DNA of 64,000 bases from an uncultured Collinsella sp. GTDB lineage: Bacteria; Actinomycetota; Coriobacteriia; Coriobacteriales; Coriobacteriaceae. A model generated the notes under the pieces. The model saw only the letters and a program-made list of their open reading frames with translations, searched no databases and had not been told where the DNA came from. The DNA lies in contig CABUDI010000006.1 in NCBI GenBank assembly GCA_902490305.1, positions 29,465 through 93,464 of the forward strand, read 5' to 3'. Shown piece after piece: positions 41,679 to 50,221 of the stretch (position 1 is the stretch's first letter; each line of letters opens with the position of its first letter). The position numbers and the translations under genes were made by a program.

Positions 41679-42386
41679 ATGGCTAAGCATGGTAAGAGCT
41701 ATAACGCCGCTGCCGAGAAGATCGACCGCGCCACGCTCTACACCCCCCTTCAGGCTGCCAAGCTCATCAAGGAGCTCGACACCGCCAAGTTCGACGAGAC
41801 CGTCGAGGCTCACTTCCGTCTGGGCATCGATACTCGTAAGGCTGACCAGAACATCCGCGGTTCCATCTCCCTGCCCCACGGCACCGGCAAGACCGTTCGT
41901 GTTGCCGTCTTCGCCGAGGGCGAGAAGGCCCGTGAGGCTGAGGCTGCCGGCGCCGACATCATCGGTTCCGACGAGCTCGTCGCCCAGATTCAGAAGGGCG
42001 AGATCAACTTCGACGCCGCTATCGCTACGCCGAACATGATGGCCAAGGTTGGCCGCATCGGTAAGATCCTTGGTCCCCGTGGCCTCATGCCGAACCCCAA
42101 GCTCGGCACCGTGACCATGGACGTCGCCAAGATGGTCTCCGAGCTCAAGGCTGGCCGCGTTGAGTACCGCGCCGACCGCTACGGCATCTGCCACGTGCCC
42201 CTGGGCAAGAAGTCCTTCTCTGAGCAGCAGCTCGTCGAGAACTACGCTGCCCTGTACACCGAGATTCTGCGCGTCAAGCCCTCTTCTGCTAAGGGCAAGT
42301 ACGTCAAGTCCATCTCCGTGTCTTCCACCATGGGCCCTGGCGTCAAGGTCGATCCCGCTGTCCAGCGTGACTTCCTGGCTGAGTAA
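41679..42386 (+). CDS. rplA: 50S ribosomal protein L1
   Basis: A 235-residue protein of the L1 stalk. [20 protein letters not shown], the L1 signature, and [17 protein letters not shown] are intact. AGGAGGT lies 7 bases before ATG 41679; ATG 41673 is too close. A terminator follows, and rplJ and rplL, which usually come next, are absent. Confidence 0.97.
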   Translation: MAKHGKSYNAAAEKIDRATLYTPLQAAKLIKELDTAKFDETVEAHFRLGIDTRKADQNIRGSISLPHGTGKTVRVAVFAEGEKAREAEAAGADIIGSDELVAQIQKGEINFDAAIATPNMMAKVGRIGKILGPRGLMPNPKLGTVTMDVAKMVSELKAGRVEYRADRYGICHVPLGKKSFSEQQLVENYAALYTEILRVKPSSAKGKYVKSISVSSTMGPGVKVDPAVQRDFLAE

Positions 42387-42425
42387 CTGCTAGTTACTGC
42401 CTGAGTACAGCAAGCATTGCTAAAG

Positions 42426-42462
42426 AAACCCGGTTCTGCCTTGTGCAGGACCGGGTTTCTTG
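42426..42462 (+). terminator. Terminator of rplK-rplA
   Basis: AAACCCGGT-CTGC and GCAG-ACCGGGTTT form a 13-bp stem with one T-G pair and a 5-base loop, followed by TTTCTT. Confidence 0.85.
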
Positions 42463-42474
42463 CTATCGCGTCAA

Positions 42475-42513
42475 AACCACCATAAAGGGGACAGTGTCCC
42501 CTTTATGGTGGTT
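42475..42513. repeat. GGGACAG-loop hairpin, copy 3
   Basis: A 39-base perfect palindrome around one G: AACCACCATAAAGGGGACA and its exact complement. It lies between the rplA terminator and the convergent phosphoesterase and includes that gene's stop codon region. Confidence 0.8.
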
Positions 42514-43222
42514 ACCAGGGTGTTCTGGCTGTTGAAGACTCGATGGCTTCGTGGCGTTTGAGCTCGCGGCGCATGGTTTGTGAGTTGAGCCAAGCTGCTT
42601 GCCAGCCGCGGATGGGGTAGTGCGTCTGGTCGAGCTCAAACTGCGTATAGCCGCAGGCGTTGATGATCGTCGTTCCACACACATGCTGCCGCTTGCGCTG
42701 AAAATCGTAACCGTAGCTTTGGTGTACATGCCCATGCACCATGTAGTCGGCCCCCCAGGACTCAAGCGCCGTGTTAAAGCACTCAAACCCTCGATGCGGC
42801 AGATCGTCCAGATCACCCATACCGGCGGCGGGTGCATGGGTAAGCAGAATGTCGCACCCGCCGACCATCCTAACCTTACGCGACAGCTTACGCATGCGCT
42901 TGGACATCTCGCGTTCGGTGTACATGTTAGCGCCGTCGCGATAACGCATGGACCCGCCAAGGCCCGCAATGCGAATCCCTCGGTACGTGTACACGCTGTC
43001 TTCCACGCAGATACATCCGCCCGGTGCATGACGTGCGTAGCGATCATCGTGATTGCCGCGCACGTAGATGAGCGGCTTGTTGATGACCGTAACCAAAAAC
43101 TCAAGATAGTCCGGGTCCAGATCGCCGGCGGACAAAATCAGGTCGACTCCCTCAAAGCGTTCCTTGCGAAAGCACTCCCAAAGGCATCGTTCTTCGGTAT
43201 CGGCTATGGCAAGGATTTTCAT
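42512..43222 (-). CDS. Calcineurin-like metallophosphoesterase
   Basis: A 236-residue protein with the order of the family: AIADTEERCLW (motif I), SAGDLDPDYL (II), YVRGNHDDR (III), LLTHAP (IV) and MVHGHVHQSYG (V). Motif I has Asp but Glu in place of the His of the usual DxH. This ADxE...LW form seems to mark a subfamily. Substrate unknown. Its ATG overlaps the stop of the upstream BMP-type gene (ATGA), so the two are translated together. Confidence 0.8.
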   Translation of the reverse strand: MKILAIADTEERCLWECFRKERFEGVDLILSAGDLDPDYLEFLVTVINKPLIYVRGNHDDRYARHAPGGCICVEDSVYTYRGIRIAGLGGSMRYRDGANMYTEREMSKRMRKLSRKVRMVGGCDILLTHAPAAGMGDLDDLPHRGFECFNTALESWGADYMVHGHVHQSYGYDFQRKRQHVCGTTIINACGYTQFELDQTHYPIRGWQAAWLNSQTMRRELKRHEAIESSTARTPW

Positions 43223-45135
43223 AGGGCAGGGACTTTCGGCTCATCGTCGAGCTGCGGAATGGTGCCTACCACGTTATCCGCCAGCCAATTCATCTCGACA
43301 ATCTGCGTGCTCGGCAGCGGAGGGAAGCCTTCGATCTGTACCACGCCGTTCTGGCTGTGGAGCTCGCCGCCAAAGGGGTTGATGGATCCCTCGACAATGC
43401 CGTTGCGGAGCAACTGCACGAGTTTGCGCGTCTGGTAGGGTAGGCCCGGAGCGTAACGGATGTCGATAACGCCGGAGCTCATGCCGTACCAGTAGTTGAC
43501 GGCGCGCACTTGGTTGTCATCGCTGGTCTCGTCCCACGTGCCGTGCAGAAGGCTGCGAACGATGAGCTCGTAGTAACGGCCCCAGTTCCATACCGGCATG
43601 GCGATGCCGGTAACCTTGCCATCGACCAGGCGGTGGAGTCCGTAGGCCGTAGGGTCTTCGAGCGACTTTGACATGTCAGCGCCGGTCATGACGCTCACGC
43701 CTTCGCGGCACATGGCCTCGGCAAGACCGCCGGCGGGCACATCGCCCCAGGTGAGGATAATTTGCGCGCGGGGGTCGAGCAGCGAGGCACCGATGGCAAA
43801 GGCATTGATCTCGCTGAGCGCGCCGGATGCGAAGACCGACGCGTGGTAGCCGATGCGATGGTTGTCCGCCATGCTGGCGGCAAGGGCGCCCAGCAGAAAC
43901 TTTGCCTCGTACATCTTTCCAAAATACGAGCGTACGCTTTGGTGGGGAAGGCCGATAGAGCAGTTGAGGAATCGCACCTGGGGATACTCAACGGCAGCCC
44001 TGAGCGTATTTTCCATTAGGCGGTGCGAGGTCGAGAAGATGACGTTTGCTCCATGTTTGACAGCCGTTTCCACGGCGGCGTAGAACACATCCGGATCGTG
44101 ACAGTCCTCAAACGCCTCGGTGCGCACGATACCGCCAAAGTGCTCATCGAGATACTGACGTCCTTGGTCGTGCAGACTGTCCCAGCTCGACGTCGCACAG
44201 GGGAACTCATGGATAAAGGCGATACGCAGGGGGTTGGCCGCGGAATAGACAGTCTTGCCCATAAAGAAGTTGAGCACGCCGGAGGTGGACTTGGCGGGCG
44301 ACTCCTCCTCATCGACGCTCGGCGCTTCGACAAGATCGACCTTGTCCTCGTCATTTTTGCCGGCAATGACCAGCTCGCGCCAAATCTTGCACAGGCGGTT
44401 TACGACGATATCCGTTGGCGTATCCAGCAGACGGTCCTGGTTGTACACATTGAGGTACACGAGCATGGCGTCGGCAGGCGTAATGTCCAGGTGGTCGCCG
44501 CCTGCGCGAAGGTAGGCGCGCTTAAAGAGCAGGAAGGTGTGGCGCAGGTAGTCGACCTTTTTCTGCGGCCATTTTTCGATAAGGTTCTGACCGAGCATCT
44601 TGGCGAGCGTTTCGTAGCTTCCCTCACGCGAGAACTCGATCTCGTATAGGGGGCAGACGCGCCAAAACGCGCAGAACTCACCGTACAGGCGGCTTTCGAC
44701 GGAATCCCATGTGCCGGGGTAAAGACGGGTGACCTTGGCCGAAATCGTCGGGGCGTCTAGGAATTTGAGGACACTGACGCGTTTGTTGCCTTCCTGGACA
44801 TAGAACCGATGCATAAACTCGGTGACGATGATGGGGTCGCGATAGCCCTCGGTTACCTGGATGTCGTAGAGGTTGGACCACTTGCGGGCGAACTCGGTGT
44901 TAAACGGAAGCAGGGGCATAAAGTTACACGAAAAGGCGGACTGACGGCCTTTGGTGACCGTGCCGACGACCATTTCGAGCGGAATATCCCTTAGGCCGAC
45001 ATTCTCTCGCTGACCTAAGGGGAGCTGAGCAACCAAGCTATCGAGGTCCGTAAGGTATGGGTGCTCGCTTTGGCTGATGGCGCGACGGCGTCCCTGCTCG
45101 CCGCGCTTGCGTGCTTGACGATAGGCCTCTTCCAT
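43219..45135 (-). CDS. ParB-like / BMP (Med) domain fusion protein, cytoplasmic
   Basis: A 638-residue protein. Residues about 45-130 resemble the ParB/sulfiredoxin fold (EGYRDPIIVTEFMHRFYVQE then GNKRVSVLKFLDAP). A helical part follows (150-260), then an acidic linker (262-285). From 302 to about 610 it is a BMP/Med substrate-binding domain (RIAFIHEFPCATSSWDSLHD, VIFSTSHRLMENT, HRIGYHASVFASG). There is no signal peptide or lipobox, unlike normal BMP nucleoside-binding lipoproteins, so it should act inside the cell, perhaps sensing a small molecule. AAGGGAG precedes the ATG; a TCGTT-TAAAC-AACGA palindrome is at 45153-45167. Confidence 0.75.
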   Translation of the reverse strand: MEEAYRQARKRGEQGRRRAISQSEHPYLTDLDSLVAQLPLGQRENVGLRDIPLEMVVGTVTKGRQSAFSCNFMPLLPFNTEFARKWSNLYDIQVTEGYRDPIIVTEFMHRFYVQEGNKRVSVLKFLDAPTISAKVTRLYPGTWDSVESRLYGEFCAFWRVCPLYEIEFSREGSYETLAKMLGQNLIEKWPQKKVDYLRHTFLLFKRAYLRAGGDHLDITPADAMLVYLNVYNQDRLLDTPTDIVVNRLCKIWRELVIAGKNDEDKVDLVEAPSVDEEESPAKSTSGVLNFFMGKTVYSAANPLRIAFIHEFPCATSSWDSLHDQGRQYLDEHFGGIVRTEAFEDCHDPDVFYAAVETAVKHGANVIFSTSHRLMENTLRAAVEYPQVRFLNCSIGLPHQSVRSYFGKMYEAKFLLGALAASMADNHRIGYHASVFASGALSEINAFAIGASLLDPRAQIILTWGDVPAGGLAEAMCREGVSVMTGADMSKSLEDPTAYGLHRLVDGKVTGIAMPVWNWGRYYELIVRSLLHGTWDETSDDNQVRAVNYWYGMSSGVIDIRYAPGLPYQTRKLVQLLRNGIVEGSINPFGGELHSQNGVVQIEGFPPLPSTQIVEMNWLADNVVGTIPQLDDEPKVPAL

Positions 45136-45190
45136 GGTGTCTACTCCCTTAGTCGTTTAAACAACGATATGAACCATGGTACCACGAATG

Positions 45191-45230
45191 AAAACCACTA
45201 CAAAGATGCCTGTCCCCTTTGCGGTGGTTT
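45191..45230. repeat. GGGACAG-loop hairpin, copy 4
   Basis: AAAACCAC-CAAAG pairs with CTTTG-GTGGTTT; on the minus strand the loop reads GGGGACAGG. It lies between the mscS stop and the divergently read BMP-type gene. Confidence 0.65.
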
Positions 45231-45996
45231 AGGCGATGATGGGGGCGATGGCGCGGATGCAGGCGTCGGCTGCCGTGAAAGTAGTGCTGTCGTCGCTGAC
45301 GATAAAGATGATCTTTCCTTTGATGCCAAAGTCGCCGATTTCGCTAAAGAGTACGTAGGGCTCTTTGTCAAAACCCGAGATGGGAAGCACGGCGGTCTTG
45401 GTGGCGCTGGTCAGCTCGTCTGCCAGTGCGTCGAGCGAGGCCCACTTGGACGTGTCCTTTACGGCAACGGGCACAGCCACACGCCCAAAGGGCATGAGGT
45501 GCATGAGCGTGTTCTTGGAGATATTTGAGTTGGGGACGATGATGGTCTGCCCACAGGCATCCTCAATCGTTGTATGGCGCCAAGTGATGTCTTGGACAAC
45601 GCCGGATACGCCGCCGACTTCGATATTGTCGCCGGGCTTGATGATGCCCATAAACGTCACCTGCATGCCGCCGATAAGGTTTGACAGCGTGTCCTGAAAG
45701 CCCAGCGAGATGGCGATGCCGCCGACGCCAAGAGCGGCGACGAGGGCGTTTGCGTTAATGCCAAAGCAGTTGTCGAGGATAAAGCTGCCGCCGATCATCC
45801 AGATGACGGCACGCGCGATGTTGATGAAGATACTCGATGCCGGAAGCGGGTTATCGTCTCGGTTAAGCAGGTGGTTCAGGGTCTTGGATACGACCTTGGC
45901 GGCGACGGCGGTGCCTATCGCCAAGATGACGGCCCAGATGATGTCGTGGACCCACCGTTGCTCAAAGAAATGAAGAATCGGCTCAAACAATTCCAT
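45229..45996 (-). CDS. mscS: Small-conductance mechanosensitive channel MscS
   Basis: A 255-residue membrane channel that opens under hypo-osmotic stress. Three hydrophobic segments, then the pore helix ALVAALGVGGIAISLGFQDTL with the alternating Gly/Ala pattern, the beta domain (GDNIEVGGVSGVVQDITWRHT, VPNSNISKNTL) and a short C-terminal domain. ATG 45996 has AGGAGG 10 bases upstream; a longer frame to 46041 would run into a terminator. Single gene. Confidence 0.92.
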   Translation of the reverse strand: MELFEPILHFFEQRWVHDIIWAVILAIGTAVAAKVVSKTLNHLLNRDDNPLPASSIFINIARAVIWMIGGSFILDNCFGINANALVAALGVGGIAISLGFQDTLSNLIGGMQVTFMGIIKPGDNIEVGGVSGVVQDITWRHTTIEDACGQTIIVPNSNISKNTLMHLMPFGRVAVPVAVKDTSKWASLDALADELTSATKTAVLPISGFDKEPYVLFSEIGDFGIKGKIIFIVSDDSTTFTAADACIRAIAPIIA

Positions 45997-46040
45997 GTAG
46001 AGAAAACCTCCTAATGATCGTTCAACCATGATACCCACCA

Positions 46041-46074
46041 AGAAGCCCGTCCGATCAAATTCGGACGGGCTTCT
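46041..46074 (-). terminator. Terminator of the 5'-nucleotidase gene
   Basis: AGAAGCCCGTCCGA pairs with TCGGACGGGCTTCT over 14 bp with a 6-base loop. The T run is short (CTTCTT on the minus strand). Confidence 0.65.
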
Positions 46075-46125
46075 GTGCTCGATATAAGGTTTACGCGGCG
46101 GGGCTGTAAGGCCCGGCGGTGTAGC

Positions 46126-48150
46126 TTAGCGTCGACGCTTCCAGCTAATGCCGAGCATGATGACGATGATGCCGCCGATAAGGCGCGCGCCAACTACTGC
46201 CAGCGTGCGGTCTCCCGTTGCGGCGAGCTTACCGGTCGTCGTCTTGGTGATGACCTTCGTGGTCGTCGTGTCCGTCTTAGGCGAGGGCTTAGGCATCGGG
46301 GCCGGTGTGGGCGTGGGGTCCACGGCAGCGGAGCCGAAGCTGATGGTGCCCGCGAGCGAGGCCATCTTGCTCTCCCAGCTGTTCTGCCCGATCAGCGCCC
46401 TTAGCGCTGACTCGCAGGTACCCCACTCGGTGTGCTTGGTGGCGTTTGCGAAGGTGGGGAAGTCGGTCGTGTTGGTGATGATGTAGTTGTTGGTGGCGAC
46501 GGTATAGGCCTTGGCGGGGTCGAGCGTGCTGCCGTCCTTGGTAAGTGTGGCACTCACAATGCGCTTGCCTTCGGGCTGCGTCCAATCAATCGTCACGTTG
46601 ATGCCGCCAAAGGAGAGAACGCTGCCAGAGTCATCGCGCCACTTGTACTTGTCTTGCGCCTCCTGCTCGGTGTGACCGGCCGCCACATAAGCCTGCTGAA
46701 GCTCGTAGCTGTCGTTGCAATCATCGCTGATCTGCAGCGAGTGCTCGAGCGCTGCGAGGAAGTCCGCGCCGGTCATGGTCCAGGTCTCCACGGTGTTGGC
46801 GTAGGGCGAGACGGCGATGACGTTGCCGGCGGTCACGTTGCCCGCCGCGATGCCGCCGCGGATGCCGCCAGCGTTTTCGATAGCGAGGTCCGCGCCCGTC
46901 AGGGCAAGATAGGAGCCGCAAATCACGTGGCCGATGGTCTGGGCCTTGGTGGTGTCGCCCTCCTTGCTGGGGCGGAAATCGGTGGTGCGCACCATTTCCC
47001 AACCATGCGTGCCTGCGGCGTCCTCGCCGTAGAAATAGTTGGTGGTGGATGTGCCGAGCACCTTGTTCGATTCGTTTTCAAAGGCCTCGTCGAGCGGCTT
47101 GATCTTGTTGCGGACGTCTTCAAGGCGGCTTTGGTAGTCGGAACCCTTGTCGGGGTCTGCCAAAAGGTCGTTGACGTTCTTGGCGGTGTAGAGCTTCTCG
47201 TCGCTGCCGTCTGTAGGGATCGTGACCGTGTCATCGTCGGTCGTCTCGGTGCCATTCGTGTCGTATTTGTACGGAATGGAAAGCAGCCCCACCTCGGCAA
47301 AGGCGCTGCCTGCCTCGACAACGTGGATCGTCTTGCCGTCGGCTCCCGTCACCTTCTCGTTAAGGTTGATGTGCTCGTGGCCTGCGATAAGGGCATCGAC
47401 GCCACGGAGCCGTGTGGCAAAGGTCTTTGCGTCGAGCGTGTGCGCGATACACACAACAACATCGCAGCCCTCCTTGCGCAGCTGCTCTGCCTCGGCATTG
47501 ATGGCGTTCGCGGCACTCGAGAAGCTGGTGCCCGCGACCAGGTCCGCGCGCAGCGAGGAACCTAGCGACTCATCCATGGCTCCGACGACGCCGACCTTGA
47601 TTTTGTAGTCGAATGTGGAGTGATCTTCGCTATCCTCCCAGGTGCGATCGAGTGTCTTGGTGATGCTCGAACTCCATACGCCGCTCGTAGACTTTGCGTT
47701 CGCGCAGAGCATGGCGAAGGGCGTGCCGGTGGTGCTGTAGCCGGTCATGGTGCGGAGTTTGTCCGCACCGTAGCTCCAGTCGTAGTTGCCCGGCGTGGTC
47801 GCGTCGTAGCCGTCTACATAGAAGGTGTCCATGAGCTCGGCGATGCTCTTGCCCTCGCTCATGGTGGCAAAGGACTGCCCGTGGAAGGTATCGCCCGCAT
47901 CGAGCAAAAGATCGGGGGCGCTGCTTTGGGCGCTATAGAGAACCGCCAGTCCATCAAAGCCCACCGTGCCGGTGCCCTTGCTTTCGTTGTAACTGTACTT
48001 GTAGCTGCCGTGGATGTCGTTGGTGTGCATGACGGTCACCGAGCCATCAATAGCGGCGGGCAGGTTTCCTGCGAAAGCGAGGCTTGGGATGCCTGCGAGC
48101 GCGCCGGCAAACAACGCGGCGGCTAACGCAAGGCGGGGGAGTCTTTTCAT
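46126..48150 (-). CDS. Surface-anchored 5'-nucleotidase (UshA/metallophosphatase family)
   Basis: A 674-residue exported protein. A signal peptide (1-27, ending AFA) precedes the metallophosphatase domain (VMHTNDIHGS, LLDAGDTFHG, CIAHTLDAK, AGHEHINLNE), then a 5'-nucleotidase C-terminal domain (AIENAGGIRGG, GADFLAALEHSL). It ends with a Thr-rich linker, KLAATGD, a hydrophobic helix and WKRRR, a sortase signal of the LAxTG kind used by class E sortases. Odd: the catalytic GNH(D/E) motif reads PGNYDWSYG, so the His is Tyr. Activity may be altered. Role: nucleotide scavenging at the cell wall. Confidence 0.85.
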   Translation of the reverse strand: MKRLPRLALAAALFAGALAGIPSLAFAGNLPAAIDGSVTVMHTNDIHGSYKYSYNESKGTGTVGFDGLAVLYSAQSSAPDLLLDAGDTFHGQSFATMSEGKSIAELMDTFYVDGYDATTPGNYDWSYGADKLRTMTGYSTTGTPFAMLCANAKSTSGVWSSSITKTLDRTWEDSEDHSTFDYKIKVGVVGAMDESLGSSLRADLVAGTSFSSAANAINAEAEQLRKEGCDVVVCIAHTLDAKTFATRLRGVDALIAGHEHINLNEKVTGADGKTIHVVEAGSAFAEVGLLSIPYKYDTNGTETTDDDTVTIPTDGSDEKLYTAKNVNDLLADPDKGSDYQSRLEDVRNKIKPLDEAFENESNKVLGTSTTNYFYGEDAAGTHGWEMVRTTDFRPSKEGDTTKAQTIGHVICGSYLALTGADLAIENAGGIRGGIAAGNVTAGNVIAVSPYANTVETWTMTGADFLAALEHSLQISDDCNDSYELQQAYVAAGHTEQEAQDKYKWRDDSGSVLSFGGINVTIDWTQPEGKRIVSATLTKDGSTLDPAKAYTVATNNYIITNTTDFPTFANATKHTEWGTCESALRALIGQNSWESKMASLAGTISFGSAAVDPTPTPAPMPKPSPKTDTTTTKVITKTTTGKLAATGDRTLAVVGARLIGGIIVIMLGISWKRRR

Positions 48151-48214
48151 GGCAGTTTCCTTAGTCCTTAGCCAGAATGTCTGGTTGAATATCGGATTAT
48201 CGACATAATATGCG

Positions 48215-48254
48215 AAAACCGCCGCAAGGGCGTCTGTCCCTTTGCGGCGGTTTT
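48215..48254. repeat. GGGACAG-loop hairpin, copy 5
   Basis: AAAACCGCCGCAA and TTGCGGCGGTTTT form a perfect 13-bp stem; the loop on the minus strand reads AGGGACAGACGCCC. It is in the gap between the 5'-nucleotidase start and the ABC ATPase stop. Confidence 0.75.
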
Positions 48255-48266
48255 GACGTTTGCGCA

Positions 48267-48309
48267 GGTAAAACCTGTCAAAATAAACCTGTCCCTTTTT
48301 GGTAGGTTT
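48267..48309. repeat. GGGACAG-loop hairpin, copy 6
   Basis: On the minus strand TAAACCTACCAAAA ... TTTTGACAGGTTTTA with loop AGGGACAGG. Nearly the same as 8661-8699. It overlaps the stop codon of the ABC ATPase gene. Confidence 0.75.
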
Positions 48310-49102
48310 AGCTCAGCAGCATGCGGTCGTTGGCGAGCTCGCCGCCCGAGACCTCCTCGAACTTCTGCAGCAGGTCGGCGACGGTGAGCGACTTCTTCTC
48401 ATCGCCCGCCACGTCGTAGATTACGTGGCCCTCGTGCATCATGATCAGGCGATTGCCCAGACGGATGGCGTCATTCATGTTATGCGTGACCATGAGCGTG
48501 GTCAGGTGGTGCTCGTCGACGATCTCTTCGGTCAGATTGAGCACCTTCGATGCCGTCTTGGGGTCGAGGGCCGCAGTGTGCTCGTCGAGCAGCAGCAGGC
48601 GCGGCCTGGTGAGCGTGGCCATCAGCAGGGTGAGTGCCTGGCGCTGGCCGCCCGAGAGCAGGCCGACCTTGGCGTTGAGACGCGTGTCCAGACCAAGGTC
48701 CAGGCGCTTGAGCAGCTCAACGTACTCATCTTTCTCGGCCTTGGTGACGCCCCACGAAAGGCCGCGACGCTGGCCGCGACGCTTGGCGAGGGCCAGGTTC
48801 TCGGCGATCTGCATGTCGGCAGCGGTACCGCGCATGGGGTCCTGAAACACGCGGCCCAGGTACTTGGCGCGCTGCGACTCGCTCAGGCGCGAGATGTCGG
48901 TGCCGTCGAGCTCAATAACGCCCGAATCGAGCGGGTACACGCCGGCGATCATGTTGAGCAGAGTGGACTTGCCGGCGCCGTTGCCGCCGATCACGGTTAC
49001 AAAGTCGCCGTCATTCAGGGTGAGGTCGACGCCGGTGAGCGCGCGCTTCTCGGTGACGGTGCCCTTGTTAAAGGTCTTCTTGACGTGCGAGAGCTTAAGC
49101 AT
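48308..49102 (-). CDS. ABC transporter ATP-binding protein (TrpXYZ-type importer)
   Basis: A 264-residue ATPase. Walker A GGNGAGKST, signature LLSGGQRQALTLL, Walker B LLLLDEHTAALD and switch VTHNM are intact. ATG 49102 is chosen because AAGGGGG is 9 bases upstream; ATG 49111 would overlap that site. It overlaps the permease by 8 bases and energises it. The same three-gene set imports tryptophan in Streptococcus and tyrosine in Clostridioides; the substrate here is unproven. Confidence 0.88.
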   Translation of the reverse strand: MLKLSHVKKTFNKGTVTEKRALTGVDLTLNDGDFVTVIGGNGAGKSTLLNMIAGVYPLDSGVIELDGTDISRLSESQRAKYLGRVFQDPMRGTAADMQIAENLALAKRRGQRRGLSWGVTKAEKDEYVELLKRLDLGLDTRLNAKVGLLSGGQRQALTLLMATLTRPRLLLLDEHTAALDPKTASKVLNLTEEIVDEHHLTTLMVTHNMNDAIRLGNRLIMMHEGHVIYDVAGDEKKSLTVADLLQKFEEVSGGELANDRMLLS

Positions 49103-50018
49103 CTGCCTCATCCCCCTTCGTGTAGGAGCTGCGGAGCTTATAGCGCTCCCAAACCACGGGCACGCACAGGGCCACGGCGACGATCACGGCGGAGAGCAAC
49201 TTCATGTCGTTGGCGTCCATGCCCAACTGCAGCACGATGGCGCGGATAAGGAAGTACACCACGGAGCCAAAGACGGCGGAGGCAAGACGGACGCTAAACT
49301 GCGTGAGGCCGCCGGGCAGCAGACGGCCGAGCACCTCACCGATAACAATGGCGGCAAGACCGATAACGATGGCACCGGTGCCCATACCAATGTCGGCATA
49401 CTTCTGGCTCTGGCAGATGAGCGCGCCCGAAAGGCCGATGAGGGCGTTGGAGAGCACGAGGGCGATCATCTTGGTGGAGTTGGTGTTGACGCCCAGAGCG
49501 CGGATCATGTACTCGTTGTTGCCGGTGGCGCGCAGCGCCGAGCCGATCTCGGTGCCAAAGAACCAATACAGGATGGCAACGATAGCCACGGCGAGCAGGA
49601 TGCCCAAGATGATGGCAACGGTGGACTGCGGCAGACCCGTCATGTTGCTGACGGCCGAGAACACGGTGCCCTTGGCAAGAATGGGCGTATTGGACTTGCC
49701 CATGATGCGCAGGTTGATGGACCACAGGCTGATCTGGGTGAGGATTCCGGCGAGGATCGCGGGAATCTCGAAGACGGTGGTCAAAATGCCCGTGACGGCG
49801 CCCGCGATGGCGCCGGCGCACATGCCGGCCAGCACGGCGAGCAGCGGGTCGACGTTGTTATTGACGATGAGCACAGCGCAGACGCAGCCGCCGAGGGCAA
49901 AGCTGCCGTCGCAGGTCATATCGGGAATGTCGAGCAGGCGGAACGTGATAAACACGCCAAGCACCATAATGCCCCAGAGGACGCCCTGCGAAACGGCGCC
50001 CTGCAATGCAATGAGCAT
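49095..50018 (-). CDS. ABC transporter permease (branched-chain / TrpY-type)
   Basis: A 307-residue membrane protein of the BPD_transp_2 family with about eight to nine hydrophobic segments, ALQGAVSQGVLWGIMVLGVF at the start and GLAAIVIGEVLGRLL near the middle-end, the EAA-like coupling region. AGGAGG 9 bases before the ATG. It ends inside the ATPase start. A 200-base gap with a hairpin separates it from the binding-protein gene. Confidence 0.88.
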   Translation of the reverse strand: MLIALQGAVSQGVLWGIMVLGVFITFRLLDIPDMTCDGSFALGGCVCAVLIVNNNVDPLLAVLAGMCAGAIAGAVTGILTTVFEIPAILAGILTQISLWSINLRIMGKSNTPILAKGTVFSAVSNMTGLPQSTVAIILGILLAVAIVAILYWFFGTEIGSALRATGNNEYMIRALGVNTNSTKMIALVLSNALIGLSGALICQSQKYADIGMGTGAIVIGLAAIVIGEVLGRLLPGGLTQFSVRLASAVFGSVVYFLIRAIVLQLGMDANDMKLLSAVIVAVALCVPVVWERYKLRSSYTKGDEADA

Positions 50019-50120
50019 GCTTCATACCTCCTAGGATGGGGTGGACACGTGATTCACCATAATAGCGGTAACAATGCATAGAAGAGCTGCGGACAGACGT
50101 TTTGTTTTACCTGAAACAAG

Positions 50121-50154
50121 CAGGGCGGACGCCGGTCTACAGCGCCCGCCCCTG
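50121..50154 (-). terminator. Attenuator-like hairpin between binding protein and permease
   Basis: CAGGG-CGG-CGC pairs with GCGCCCGCCCCTG with small bulges; on the minus strand CTTGTTT follows. It may lower permease and ATPase levels relative to the binding protein. No gene is seen in 50019-50221. Confidence 0.4.
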
Positions 50155-50221
50155 TGGCTCAGATATTGAATAGCGCGGCTAAAGCGCGAGCACGGGCTCT
50201 AGACGCATGCCGCGTATGGCA

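Noticed and set aside
42475..42513. Ordinary bidirectional terminator
   Set aside because: The palindrome has no T run on either strand, the rplA terminator already lies just before it, and its core recurs elsewhere with other stems.
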